Under the pieces are notes generated by a model. It was not told the origin of the DNA. It saw only the letters and a list, made by a program, of their open reading frames with translations, and made no database searches. DNA of 64,000 nucleotides, taken from the NCBI RefSeq assembly GCF_002902985.1, contig NZ_CP026167.1:4154001-4218000 (forward strand), written 5' to 3'. The position numbers and the translations under genes were made by a program. The DNA is from Leclercia sp. LSNIH1. GTDB lineage: Bacteria; Pseudomonadota; Gammaproteobacteria; Enterobacterales; Enterobacteriaceae. Positions 8,804-16,418 of this stretch are shown here, in pieces (positions within the stretch are counted from its first letter, which is position 1; each line of letters starts with the position of its first letter).

Positions 8804-9867
8804 CACACCTCCTCTTTTTTCGCTTCCCGACGCAGCAGCGCCGCTTTGCGGGCCGTGCCCCAGCGGTAGCCCGAGAGCCCACCATCACTACGGACCACCC
8901 GGTGACAAGGGATGATAACCGCCAGCGTGTTGGCGGCACAGGCCCGGGCCACCGCCCGCACCGCGCCAGGATGGCCAATGGCGTTTGCCACCTGTTGATA
9001 GCTTGCCGTCTCGCCGCTACGTATGGCTCGCAGAGCTTGCCAGACCTGGCGCTGAAAAGCGGTGCCGCGAATATCCAGCGGCAGGGGGAGCGCCACGGCG
9101 TGGTTATCCACGCTGGCGATCACCCGGGCGACGCGGGCGGCAAAGGCGGCATCTGCCTGTTCCCGCCGGGCGTGAGGAAAAAGGGTCTCCAGCTCGGCAA
9201 TCAGCGTGCTGTCGTCATCGCCGGGTAAAATGGCGCAGATCCCCCGCACGCTCTCCGCCACCAGGCACCGCCCCAGCGTACAGTCGCTCAGGGCGTAGCG
9301 CACGGTGGTCTCTTCCCCGCCGTTGCGGTACTGCTTCGCGGTCATCCCCAGCGTGGCATCGGCGTTGCGATAGTAGCTGCTGCTGTCGGGGAAACCCGCT
9401 GCCAGCACGGAGTCAGTAATTTTATCCCCCTGCGCAAGGGCATGGCGTAGCCGTTTCGCCCGGGCCGCCTGCTGCCAGGCTTTCGGGGTCATTCCGGTCG
9501 AGGATTTGAACAGACGATGAAGATGATACGGGCTCATCGCCACCTGCTGCGCCAGCTGCTCAAGGGTCAAAGGTTGCTCCTGCTCCAGCAACCGGCAGGC
9601 TTTTTCGATGGTGGCGGCGCGCTGCGCCTGCGGGTCCTGTTGATCCGGGCGACAGCGTTTGCAGGGGCGAAAACCCGCCAGCTCCGCACGGTGGGCATCA
9701 GGATAAAAGCGGACATTCTCACGCAGAGCATGGCGAGCCCGGCAGGAGGGACGGCAGAAGATGCCGGTGGTCTGCACGGCAAACACAAACTGACCATCGG
9801 CACTCTCATCGCGGGCCAGCACCGCCAGCCAGCGTTCATCATCATTATTCAGGTTCGGCTTTTTCAT
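8803..9867 (-). CDS. ada: Ada: methyl-DNA repair protein and adaptive-response activator
   Basis: A 354-residue three-part protein. Residues 1-80 are the Zn domain with C38, C42, C69 and C72; C38 accepts a methyl group from phosphotriesters and switches Ada into an activator. Residues about 85-180 are an AraC-type helix-turn-helix region (LEQLAQQVAMSPYHLHRLFKSSTGMTPKAW). The C-terminal third is the O6-methylguanine methyltransferase, with active-site C321 in IPCHRV. It activates its own operon and other alkylation genes. It heads the ada-alkB operon, and an Ada box lies about 65-80 bp upstream of the start. All catalytic cysteines are present, so the protein should be active. Confidence 0.97.
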   Translation of the reverse strand: MKKPNLNNDDERWLAVLARDESADGQFVFAVQTTGIFCRPSCRARHALRENVRFYPDAHRAELAGFRPCKRCRPDQQDPQAQRAATIEKACRLLEQEQPLTLEQLAQQVAMSPYHLHRLFKSSTGMTPKAWQQAARAKRLRHALAQGDKITDSVLAAGFPDSSSYYRNADATLGMTAKQYRNGGEETTVRYALSDCTLGRCLVAESVRGICAILPGDDDSTLIAELETLFPHARREQADAAFAARVARVIASVDNHAVALPLPLDIRGTAFQRQVWQALRAIRSGETASYQQVANAIGHPGAVRAVARACAANTLAVIIPCHRVVRSDGGLSGYRWGTARKAALLRREAKKEEV

Positions 9868-9932
9868 GATCGGCTCCTACTGTAAGCATACTCATAGCCT
9901 GCCTGAGCGCCAGCCGACAAAAACCCGCAACC

Positions 9933-9945
9933 TTGCTTTTTAATT
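9933..9945 (-). promoter_or_regulatory. Ada box of the ada-alkB promoter
   Basis: On the minus strand the sequence AAT, six bases (TAAAAA), GCAA matches the Ada-binding A-box/B-box pattern, with the same AAT-N6-GCAA spacing as in the E. coli ada promoter. A candidate -10 TATGAG lies between the box and the ada ATG. The box overlaps the stop codon of apbE (9940-9942). Confidence 0.75.
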
Positions 9946-10995
9946 CTTCCCGTTAACGAGGAAACTGGCGAACTGCGGGGACATCCAGGTTTTGAAGCCC
10001 TCCCCTTCCCGGGTGATCATATAGACAGCCAGCCCTTGCTGACGCACGACCTCTTTGGCTTTTTCCGTCCCCAGCACCATCAGGCCGGTATCCCAGGCAT
10101 CGGCCTCCAGGGCCGTCGGGGAGATTACCGTCACCGACACCAGGTTGTGGGTAATCGGACGGCCGGTCTGCGGATCGATTACGTGCGAAATGCGTTTTCC
10201 GTCCAGCTCATAATAGTTGCGGTAGCTGCCGGAGGTGCTGATCCCGTGGCCGTTGATATCGAGAATGGCCTGCACGGCGTTTTGCTCATCGGTCGGCTTC
10301 TGGATCGCCACGCGCCAGGGCTTATCGCTGGCGTTCATGCCCCGGCTGACCAGCGCCCCGCCTACCGACACCAGATAGCGCGAGATCCCCTCTTCGGCCA
10401 TTAGCCGGGCCAGGTGATCGGCGGCGTAGCCTTCGCCCACCGTGGAGAGATCGACAAACAGATCGGGAATATCTTTTTGCAGATACTGCTGGCCGGACTG
10501 ATTAATCACGGACAGATGCTGCAGCCCCGTTTGCGCCCGGGCATCGTCAATCTGCGCCTGATCGGGGGTTTTCACCGGCTGCTTGTTTGGGCCAAAGCCC
10601 CAAAGGTTAACCAGGGGACCGACGGTAATATCCATTGCGCCGTTAGTTTTGTAGCCCACCCGCAGCGATTCGGTGACAATGTCCGCCATCGCTTCGCTCA
10701 CCGGCCAGGGCGACGTACTCTTCGACTGATTAAAGCGCATCAGTGCGGAGTCGTTTTTATAGGTGGACATCAGTTGGTCATCGCCGTCCAGCTGAGCCTG
10801 GATCTTCCCACGCAGCTCTTCCGCCCGGGCAGCGGAGAGATCGATGGCGCTGACGCGCCAGAAGGTGCCCATCGTTTTCCCTTCCAGCACCGTCGCGGCG
10901 GCGGTTTCGTTCTTTGCAGAGGGAGCAGGTGCGTCACACGCGGTCAGCATAAAAAGTGTTGCCAGCAAGCCGACACGTAAAAAAGTAATTTCCAT
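9940..10995 (-). CDS. apbE: FAD:protein FMN transferase, lipoprotein
   Basis: A 351-residue ApbE-family flavin transferase that attaches FMN covalently to threonine of target proteins such as the RnfG/NqrC type. The N-terminus is a lipoprotein signal with lipobox LTAC, cysteine at about residue 20, so it is anchored in the inner membrane facing the periplasm. Conserved family stretches are MGTFWRVSA, LMSTYKNDSALMRFN, and DLSTVGEGYAADHLA. The C-terminal half has GISTSGSYRNYYELDGKRISHVIDP and TALEADAWDTGLMVLG, where the metal-binding Asp/Thr residues lie. Same position as E. coli apbE (yojL), between ada and ompC. Its end overlaps the Ada box of the next operon. Confidence 0.95.
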   Translation of the reverse strand: MEITFLRVGLLATLFMLTACDAPAPSAKNETAAATVLEGKTMGTFWRVSAIDLSAARAEELRGKIQAQLDGDDQLMSTYKNDSALMRFNQSKSTSPWPVSEAMADIVTESLRVGYKTNGAMDITVGPLVNLWGFGPNKQPVKTPDQAQIDDARAQTGLQHLSVINQSGQQYLQKDIPDLFVDLSTVGEGYAADHLARLMAEEGISRYLVSVGGALVSRGMNASDKPWRVAIQKPTDEQNAVQAILDINGHGISTSGSYRNYYELDGKRISHVIDPQTGRPITHNLVSVTVISPTALEADAWDTGLMVLGTEKAKEVVRQQGLAVYMITREGEGFKTWMSPQFASFLVNGKN

Positions 10996-11071
10996 TCGTT
11001 ATTATCCTCAAGCCTGAGACCGGCAAGAGTACACCAAAAAGCAGGCTTTGTAAGGGCCTGACGGTAAAACC

Positions 11072-11098
11072 AAAAAAAGGGGCCATTTGGCCCCTTTC
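11072..11098 (-). terminator. Terminator of ompC
   Basis: On the minus strand an AAAGGGGCCA stem with a short loop and a seven-base T run lies 17-45 bp after the ompC stop codon. Confidence 0.92.
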
Positions 11099-11115
11099 GC
11101 AAGAGTACGTAAGAC

Positions 11116-12228
11116 TTAGAACTGGTAAACCAGACCCAGTGCTACGATGTCATCGGTGCTGATGCCTGCACGGTCGGTGAAGGCGTTTTCATCCAGCAGG
11201 TTGATTTTGTAATCAACATAGGTGGACATGTTTTTGTTGAAGTAGTAAGTCGCGCCCACATCAACATATTTCAGCAGATCCTGGTCGCCGTTGCCTTCGA
11301 TGTCCTTACCTTTAGACTGCAGGTAAGCCACGGATGGACGCAGACCGAAGTCGAACTGGTACTGTGCAACCACTTCGAAGTTCTGTGCTTTGTTGGCAAA
11401 GCCGTAAACAGCATTAGCGCGGTCGGACTGAGAGTCACCGAAACGGGTTGCATTGTAGGTCTGGGAGTACTGCGCTGCCAGGTACAGGTTGTTTGCGTCA
11501 TATTTCAGGCCGCCGCTGTACACTTCAGCACGGTCGCCACGGCCGTAAACGCGTGGACCGTTCTGGTCTGCGGTACGTTTAGAAGAGGCTGCTGCCGCAC
11601 CTACGCTGAAGCCTTCGCCCAGATCGTAAGTCAGGGAGCCGCCGAAGCCGTCGCCGTTCTGTTTCAGCAGGCTACGACCGCCCACGTTTTCACCGCTGAC
11701 GCTGCCGTTTTTACCCTGATACTGCAGAGCAAAGTTCAGGCCATCAACCAGACCGAAGAAGTCCTGGTTACGGTAGGTAGCAACGCCGTTACCACGGGAT
11801 TGCAGGAAGTTATCGGCACCGTAAGTGTCGCCGCCGAATTCTGGCAGAACGTCAGTCCAGGAGGTGACGTCATAGATTACGCCGTAGTTACGACCGTAGT
11901 CGAAAGAACCTGCTTCAGCGAACTTCAGACCTGCGAAGGCCACACGCGTCCAGGACTGGTTCTCGCTCTCGCTGGTGTTGCCCTGAATCTGGTATTCCCA
12001 CTGACCGTAGCCAGTGATCTGGTCGTTAACCTGAGTTTCGCCTTTGAAGCCGAGACGCATGTAAGTCTGATCGCCATCAGCGCCATCGTCATCAGAGAAA
12101 TAGTGCAGACCGTCTACTTTACCGTAGAGATCTAATTTGTTGCCGTCTTTGTTGTAAATTTCAGCCGCATTCGCTGCGCCTGCTACCAGCAGTGCTGGTA
12201 CCAGGAGGGACAGTACTTTAACTTTCAT
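11116..12228 (-). CDS. ompC: Outer membrane porin OmpC
   Basis: A 370-residue precursor with a 21-residue signal peptide (ending GAANA) and a mature protein starting [20 protein letters not shown]. It ends in the OMP sorting motif LGLVYQF with C-terminal phenylalanine. Loop 3 (constriction) contains the conserved [11 protein letters not shown] with the PEFGGD motif; the other loops are variable, as usual. It forms a trimeric 16-strand channel for small hydrophilic solutes including beta-lactams. The 5' UTR ends in GAGGGTT before the ATG. Expression is expected to be OmpR-dependent, given three OmpR-type boxes upstream. Neighbouring micF and rcsD confirm ompC rather than another porin. Confidence 0.95.
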   Translation of the reverse strand: MKVKVLSLLVPALLVAGAANAAEIYNKDGNKLDLYGKVDGLHYFSDDDGADGDQTYMRLGFKGETQVNDQITGYGQWEYQIQGNTSESENQSWTRVAFAGLKFAEAGSFDYGRNYGVIYDVTSWTDVLPEFGGDTYGADNFLQSRGNGVATYRNQDFFGLVDGLNFALQYQGKNGSVSGENVGGRSLLKQNGDGFGGSLTYDLGEGFSVGAAAASSKRTADQNGPRVYGRGDRAEVYSGGLKYDANNLYLAAQYSQTYNATRFGDSQSDRANAVYGFANKAQNFEVVAQYQFDFGLRPSVAYLQSKGKDIEGNGDQDLLKYVDVGATYYFNKNMSTYVDYKINLLDENAFTDRAGISTDDIVALGLVYQF

Positions 12229-12335
12229 TATTTTAACCCTCTGTTATATGTCTTTTATTACCACTGCTTACTGATTAACCCTCTTAACCAGTCGGCAAGT
12301 TCATTCTCCGCAAAAAAACAGAATAATCCAATAAG

Positions 12336-12396
12336 AATATGATACGAAAACTTTTAAGATGTTTCATATTGCCACATAGATGTTTCAATTTGTAAA
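12336..12396 (-). promoter_or_regulatory. OmpR boxes C1-C2-C3 of the ompC promoter
   Basis: Reading the minus strand, 12396-12377 is TTTACAAATTGAAACATCTA, matching the E. coli C1 box apart from two or three bases. The next 20 bp end in TGAAACATCTT (C2), and 12355-12336 contain AAAAGTTTTCGTATCATATT (C3). The three boxes are contiguous, as in E. coli, with a promoter-like TATTCT downstream. OmpR-P bound here should activate ompC at high osmolarity. Box edges are approximate to 1-2 bp. Confidence 0.85.
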
Positions 12397-12551
12397 TTTT
12401 GGGGAACTTTTTGGCCGCACATTTAGTTAAAAAATAGAGCACCAATAATCAAAAACACAAAATAAATCATAAAAATCAGTTGGTTATCCAAAAACAAATT
12501 ATAGCACTGATTGATAAAACAAAAACCGCAGCGGCGACTAAAATATTTACC

Positions 12552-12644
12552 GCTATCATCATTAACTTTATTTATTACCGTCATTCAGATTTGAATGTCT
12601 GTTTATCCAGAATTGAACCGAATGCAATGCATTCGGTTTTTTTT
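12552..12644 (+). ncRNA. micF: MicF antisense sRNA (represses ompF)
   Basis: The first 30 nt or so (GCTATCATCATTAACTTTAT and what follows) are the same as the E. coli MicF seed that pairs with the ompF ribosome-binding region. The length of about 93 nt, the inner TCATTC...GAATGTCTGTTTA hairpin, and a terminator with 10-bp arms (12616-12625 and 12629-12638) followed by T8 all agree. It is divergent from ompC, its standard location. A TAAAAT -10-like element sits at 12539-12544. MicF works with Hfq and is induced by OmpR, SoxS, Rob and MarA. Confidence 0.95.
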
Positions 12645-12966
12645 ACTCATCTTTACGCAAACTTGAATAATTTGTGCTACCTGCCTGAAACTATAACGAC
12701 TATTAATTAAATCTTCGCTTGCTATTTTTAGGCGCATAAATTTCATGGTGATTTTAATTTCTTGTTTATTCGTGCTATTTTTTTCCTATATTGAGACTTA
12801 TTTGTACACTTTTTATCTGAGCGTACAGATTTAAAACAGTCCATTTTCGTCTCACAGCGACATGAAAAAGTCAGCCCCGGTAGTGGCGTGAGGCTGGAAA
12901 TTCGATTATTACGCTTTATACTGCCCTATTCGCCTGAAGCGCAGCCATAACGGGTTAAACACATCA
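12645..12966 (+). promoter_or_regulatory. rcsD upstream region, AT-rich
   Basis: There is no gene in this 322-bp stretch after micF. A TATACT at 12917-12922 lies about 45 bp before the rcsD ATG and is the best -10 candidate, with a weak -35 CTGGAA 17 bp upstream. The first 200 bp are strongly AT-rich, which suits H-NS/LeuO-type control known for E. coli rcsDB, but I see no exact operator. Confidence 0.4.
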
Positions 12967-15639
12967 ATGAGTCAGTCTGAAACCACAGCCGCGAACAAGT
13001 TTTCCCTGCTCCCGGGCAGCATTACTCGTTTCTTTCTTCTATTGATCGTTGTGCTGTTAGTGACCATGGGCGTAATGGTGCAGAGCGCCGTGAACACCTG
13101 GCTCAAAGACCGCAGCTATCAGATTGTCGATATCAGCCACGCGCTGCATAAACGCATCGACACCTGGCGCTACGCCACCTGGCAGATTTATGACAACATC
13201 GCGGCAACCCCTACCACCTCCTCTGCTGAAGGTTTGCAGGAGACGCGCCTGAAACAGGACGTCTACTATCTTGAGAAGACGCGACGCAAAACCGAAGCCC
13301 TGATTTTCGGTTCCCACGACAGCGCCACGCTGGAGATGACCCAGCGCATGTCGACCTATCTGGATACGCTTTGGGGCGCTGAGACTGTTCCCTGGTCGAT
13401 GTACTATCTCAACGGTCAGGACAACAGCATGATCCTGATCTCCACCCTGCCACTTAAAGATCTCTCTTCCGGGTTTAAAGAGTCTACGGTGGGTAATATT
13501 GTCGACTCCCGTCGCGCGGAGATGCTCCAGCAGGCTAACGCTTTGGATGAGCGCGAAAGTTTCTCCTCCCTGCGCCGACTGGCATGGCAAAATGGCCACT
13601 ACTTCACCCTGCGTACGACGTTCAATCAGCCAGGCCATCTGGCCACGGTGGTGGCCTTTGATCTGCCCATCAACGATCTGATCCCGCCGGATATGCCGCT
13701 GGAAAGTTTCCGCCTGGAGCAGGACAATAGCGTGCAAAATATGCGCGCGCCAACGGATAAAGAGAGCCCTGACAGCGTCTCCATCTCCTTTAATGGTTCG
13801 AAAATCGAAATTGCTTCCGCCCTGAACACCACCGGCATGCGTCTGGTCTGGCAGGTGCCTTTCGGCACGCTGCTGCTGGATACGCTGCAAAATATCCTGT
13901 TGCCGCTGCTGCTCAATATTGGTCTGCTGGCGCTGGCGCTGTTCGGTTACAGCACCTTCCGTTCGCAGCCGGGTCGCCAGAGCGATGTTCCCGTGGCAGC
14001 CGGTACCCATAATGAGCTGCGCGTCCTGCGCGCGCTGAATGAAGAGATTGTCTCTGTGCTGCCGCTCGGCCTGTTGGTGCACGATCAGGAGGCTAACCGC
14101 ACGGTGATCAGCAACAAAATCGCCGACCACCTGCTGCCCCACCTGAATCTGCAAAACATCACCAGCATGGCGGATCAGCACCAGGGGGTGATTCAGGCCA
14201 CGATTAATAATGAGCTGTACGAGATCCGCCAGTTCCGCAGCCAGGTGGCGTCGCGCACGCAAATATTCATTATTCGCGATCAGGATCGCGAGGTGCTGGT
14301 GAATAAAAAGCTCAAGCAGGCGCAAAGGCTGTATGAGAAAAACCAGCAGGGCCGCGCAGCGTTTATGCAAAATATCGGCGAAGCGTTCAAGCTGCCGCTG
14401 AAGGCGCTTGCCAGCGAAGCCGCCCATTTATCCACCCCGGAGAGCATGCAGCTGTCCGCTCATGCCGATACGCTGGTACGGCTGGTGGATGAGATCCAGC
14501 TTGCCAACATGCTGGAAAATGATACCTGGAAGAGCACGGCGTCGCTGTTTTCCATTCAGGATCTGATTGATGAAGTGGTGCCGGAGGTACTGCCTGTCAT
14601 CAAGCGTAAAGGGCTTCAACTGCTGATCAACAATCCGCTGCGCGCGAACGATGAGCGTCATGGCGACCGCGACGCCCTGCGCCGCATTCTGCTGATGCTG
14701 ATCCAGTACGCGGTCACTACCACCCAGATCGGCAAAATTACCCTTGAAGTGAGCAGCGATGAATCGGCTGACGACCGCCTCACCTTCCGCATTCTGGATA
14801 CCGGCGAAGGGGTGACGGCCAGCGAAATTGATAACCTGCACTTCCCGTTCCTCAACGAGACTCAGGGCGACAACTATGGCAAAGCCAATGCCCTCACCTT
14901 CTGGCTCTGCGATCAGCTGGCGCGTAAGCTTGGCGGCCATCTGAATATCAAAGCGCGTGAGTCGCTGGGCACCCGTTACTCTCTTCACGTTAAAATGGCG
15001 GCCAGCCCGCAGGATGCGGAGGAGGATGAACGCCTGCTGGATGATGTGGTAATAATGGTGGATGTGACCTCAAATGAGATCCGTAATATTGTGGTTCGTC
15101 AGCTGGAAAACTGGGGTGCGAGCTGTATCTCGCCGGACGAACGGCTGGCAAGTCAAGAATATGATCTCTTTTTAACAGATAATCCGTCTAATCTTACTGC
15201 CTCGGGCTTGCTTTTAAGCGATGATGAGCCAGGCGTGCGGAAAATTGGCCCCGGCCAGGTGCGCGTCAACTTTAATATGAGCAATGCTATGCAGGAAGCT
15301 GTACTACAACTAATAGAAGAGCAACTGGCGCAGGAAACGATCCCGGAATCCCCACTGGGCGGCAATGAAAATGCTGAACTTCATGCCAGCGGATATTATT
15401 CGCTCTTTGTAGACACAGTTCCAGATGATGTTAAGAGGTTGTATACTGAATCGGCCGTGAACGACTTCGCGGCGCTGGCTCAGACAGCACACCGGCTCAA
15501 AGGGGTGTTTGCCATGCTTAATCTGGTTCCAGGCAAGCAATTATGTGAAACGCTGGAACATCTTATTCGTGAGAAAGATGCCGCCAGCATAGAAAAATAC
15601 ATCAGCGACATTGACGCCTACGTCAAAAGCTTGCTGTAG
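12967..15639 (+). CDS. rcsD: Phosphotransfer protein RcsD
   Basis: An 890-residue inner-membrane protein of the Rcs relay. It carries phosphate from RcsC to RcsB. A first membrane helix (about 17-40) and a second (about 310-330) bracket a periplasmic domain. Next come a kinase-like domain that lacks a functional phospho-acceptor site, then an RcsB-binding (ABL) region, and last the HPt domain with the phosphorylated histidine H842 in TAHRLKGVFAML. Length equals E. coli RcsD. It is followed after 16 bp by rcsB; in E. coli rcsB also has its own promoter inside rcsD. Confidence 0.97.
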   Translation: MSQSETTAANKFSLLPGSITRFFLLLIVVLLVTMGVMVQSAVNTWLKDRSYQIVDISHALHKRIDTWRYATWQIYDNIAATPTTSSAEGLQETRLKQDVYYLEKTRRKTEALIFGSHDSATLEMTQRMSTYLDTLWGAETVPWSMYYLNGQDNSMILISTLPLKDLSSGFKESTVGNIVDSRRAEMLQQANALDERESFSSLRRLAWQNGHYFTLRTTFNQPGHLATVVAFDLPINDLIPPDMPLESFRLEQDNSVQNMRAPTDKESPDSVSISFNGSKIEIASALNTTGMRLVWQVPFGTLLLDTLQNILLPLLLNIGLLALALFGYSTFRSQPGRQSDVPVAAGTHNELRVLRALNEEIVSVLPLGLLVHDQEANRTVISNKIADHLLPHLNLQNITSMADQHQGVIQATINNELYEIRQFRSQVASRTQIFIIRDQDREVLVNKKLKQAQRLYEKNQQGRAAFMQNIGEAFKLPLKALASEAAHLSTPESMQLSAHADTLVRLVDEIQLANMLENDTWKSTASLFSIQDLIDEVVPEVLPVIKRKGLQLLINNPLRANDERHGDRDALRRILLMLIQYAVTTTQIGKITLEVSSDESADDRLTFRILDTGEGVTASEIDNLHFPFLNETQGDNYGKANALTFWLCDQLARKLGGHLNIKARESLGTRYSLHVKMAASPQDAEEDERLLDDVVIMVDVTSNEIRNIVVRQLENWGASCISPDERLASQEYDLFLTDNPSNLTASGLLLSDDEPGVRKIGPGQVRVNFNMSNAMQEAVLQLIEEQLAQETIPESPLGGNENAELHASGYYSLFVDTVPDDVKRLYTESAVNDFAALAQTAHRLKGVFAMLNLVPGKQLCETLEHLIREKDAASIEKYISDIDAYVKSLL

Positions 15640-15655
15640 CAAGGTAGCCCTATAC

Positions 15656-16306
15656 ATGAACAATATGAACGTAATTATTGCCGATGACCATCCGATTGTA
15701 CTGTTCGGTATTCGCAAATCACTTGAACAGATCGAGTGGGTGAATGTAGTTGGCGAATTTGAAGATTCCACAGCACTGATTAATAACCTGCCTAAGCTTG
15801 ATGCGCACGTGCTCATCACCGACCTTTCCATGCCTGGAGATAAGTACGGTGACGGGATTACGCTGATCAAATACATCAAGCGCCATTTCCCGAGCATTTC
15901 GATCATCGTGCTGACCATGAACAATAACCCGGCGATTTTAAGTGCGGTTCTGGATCTCGATATCGAAGGCATCGTCCTGAAACAGGGCGCGCCGACCGAT
16001 CTGCCGAAAGCGCTGGCCGCGCTGCAGAAAGGGAAAAAATTCACGCCGGAAAGCGTCTCCCGCCTGCTGGAAAAAATCAGCGCCGGCGGTTACGGTGACA
16101 AACGCCTGTCGCCAAAAGAGAGTGAAGTCCTGCGTCTGTTTGCCGAAGGTTTCCTGGTAACCGAAATTGCCAAGAAGCTGAACCGCAGTATCAAGACCAT
16201 CAGTAGCCAGAAAAAATCGGCGATGATGAAGCTGGGTGTGGAGAACGATATCGCCCTGCTGAACTATCTCTCTTCCGTGACCCTGAGTCCGGCGGATAAA
16301 GAGTAA
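15656..16306 (+). CDS. rcsB: Response regulator RcsB
   Basis: A 216-residue regulator almost identical to E. coli RcsB. The receiver domain has D10-D11 and phosphorylation site D56 (LITDLSMPG); the C-terminal LuxR/FixJ-type helix-turn-helix is KESEVLRLFAEGFLVTEIAKKLNRSIKTISSQKKSAM. It controls capsule, motility, acid resistance and many envelope genes, alone or with RcsA, GadE or BglJ. I chose the ATG at 15656 (MNNMNVIIADDH) because it matches the known start; an earlier in-frame ATG lies inside rcsD. It ends before a REP pair and terminator. Confidence 0.98.
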   Translation: MNNMNVIIADDHPIVLFGIRKSLEQIEWVNVVGEFEDSTALINNLPKLDAHVLITDLSMPGDKYGDGITLIKYIKRHFPSISIIVLTMNNNPAILSAVLDLDIEGIVLKQGAPTDLPKALAALQKGKKFTPESVSRLLEKISAGGYGDKRLSPKESEVLRLFAEGFLVTEIAKKLNRSIKTISSQKKSAMMKLGVENDIALLNYLSSVTLSPADKE

Positions 16307-16316
16307 TGAGCTACAT

Positions 16317-16385
16317 GCCCGGCGGCGCTTCGCTTGCACGGGCCTACAGGTAGCGTAGGCCGGGTAAGCGTCAGCGCCACACGGC
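16317..16385. repeat. Inverted REP pair between rcsB and rcsC
   Basis: Unit A (16317-16343) and unit B (16359-16385) are head-to-head palindromes with GCCCGG...CGGGC and GCCGGGT...ACGGC cores, separated by a short spacer. A terminator follows at once. Unit A shares its unusual centre (GGCGCTTCGCTTGCAC) with the pair after cheV. Confidence 0.8.
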
Positions 16386-16391
16386 AATAAT

Positions 16392-16418
16392 AAAAAAGCC
16401 CATTTCTGGGCTTTTTTT
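16392..16418. terminator. Bidirectional terminator of rcsB and rcsC
   Basis: Perfect hairpin with 11-nt arms (AAAAAAGCCCA and its complement), loop TTTC, and T/A tracts on both sides. Its right edge overlaps the rcsC stop codon (16417-16419). Confidence 0.92.

Noticed and set aside
12480..12710. A 76-codon frame in the ompC/rcsD gap
   Set aside because: It covers micF and AT-rich regulatory DNA; the sRNA explains the conservation there.
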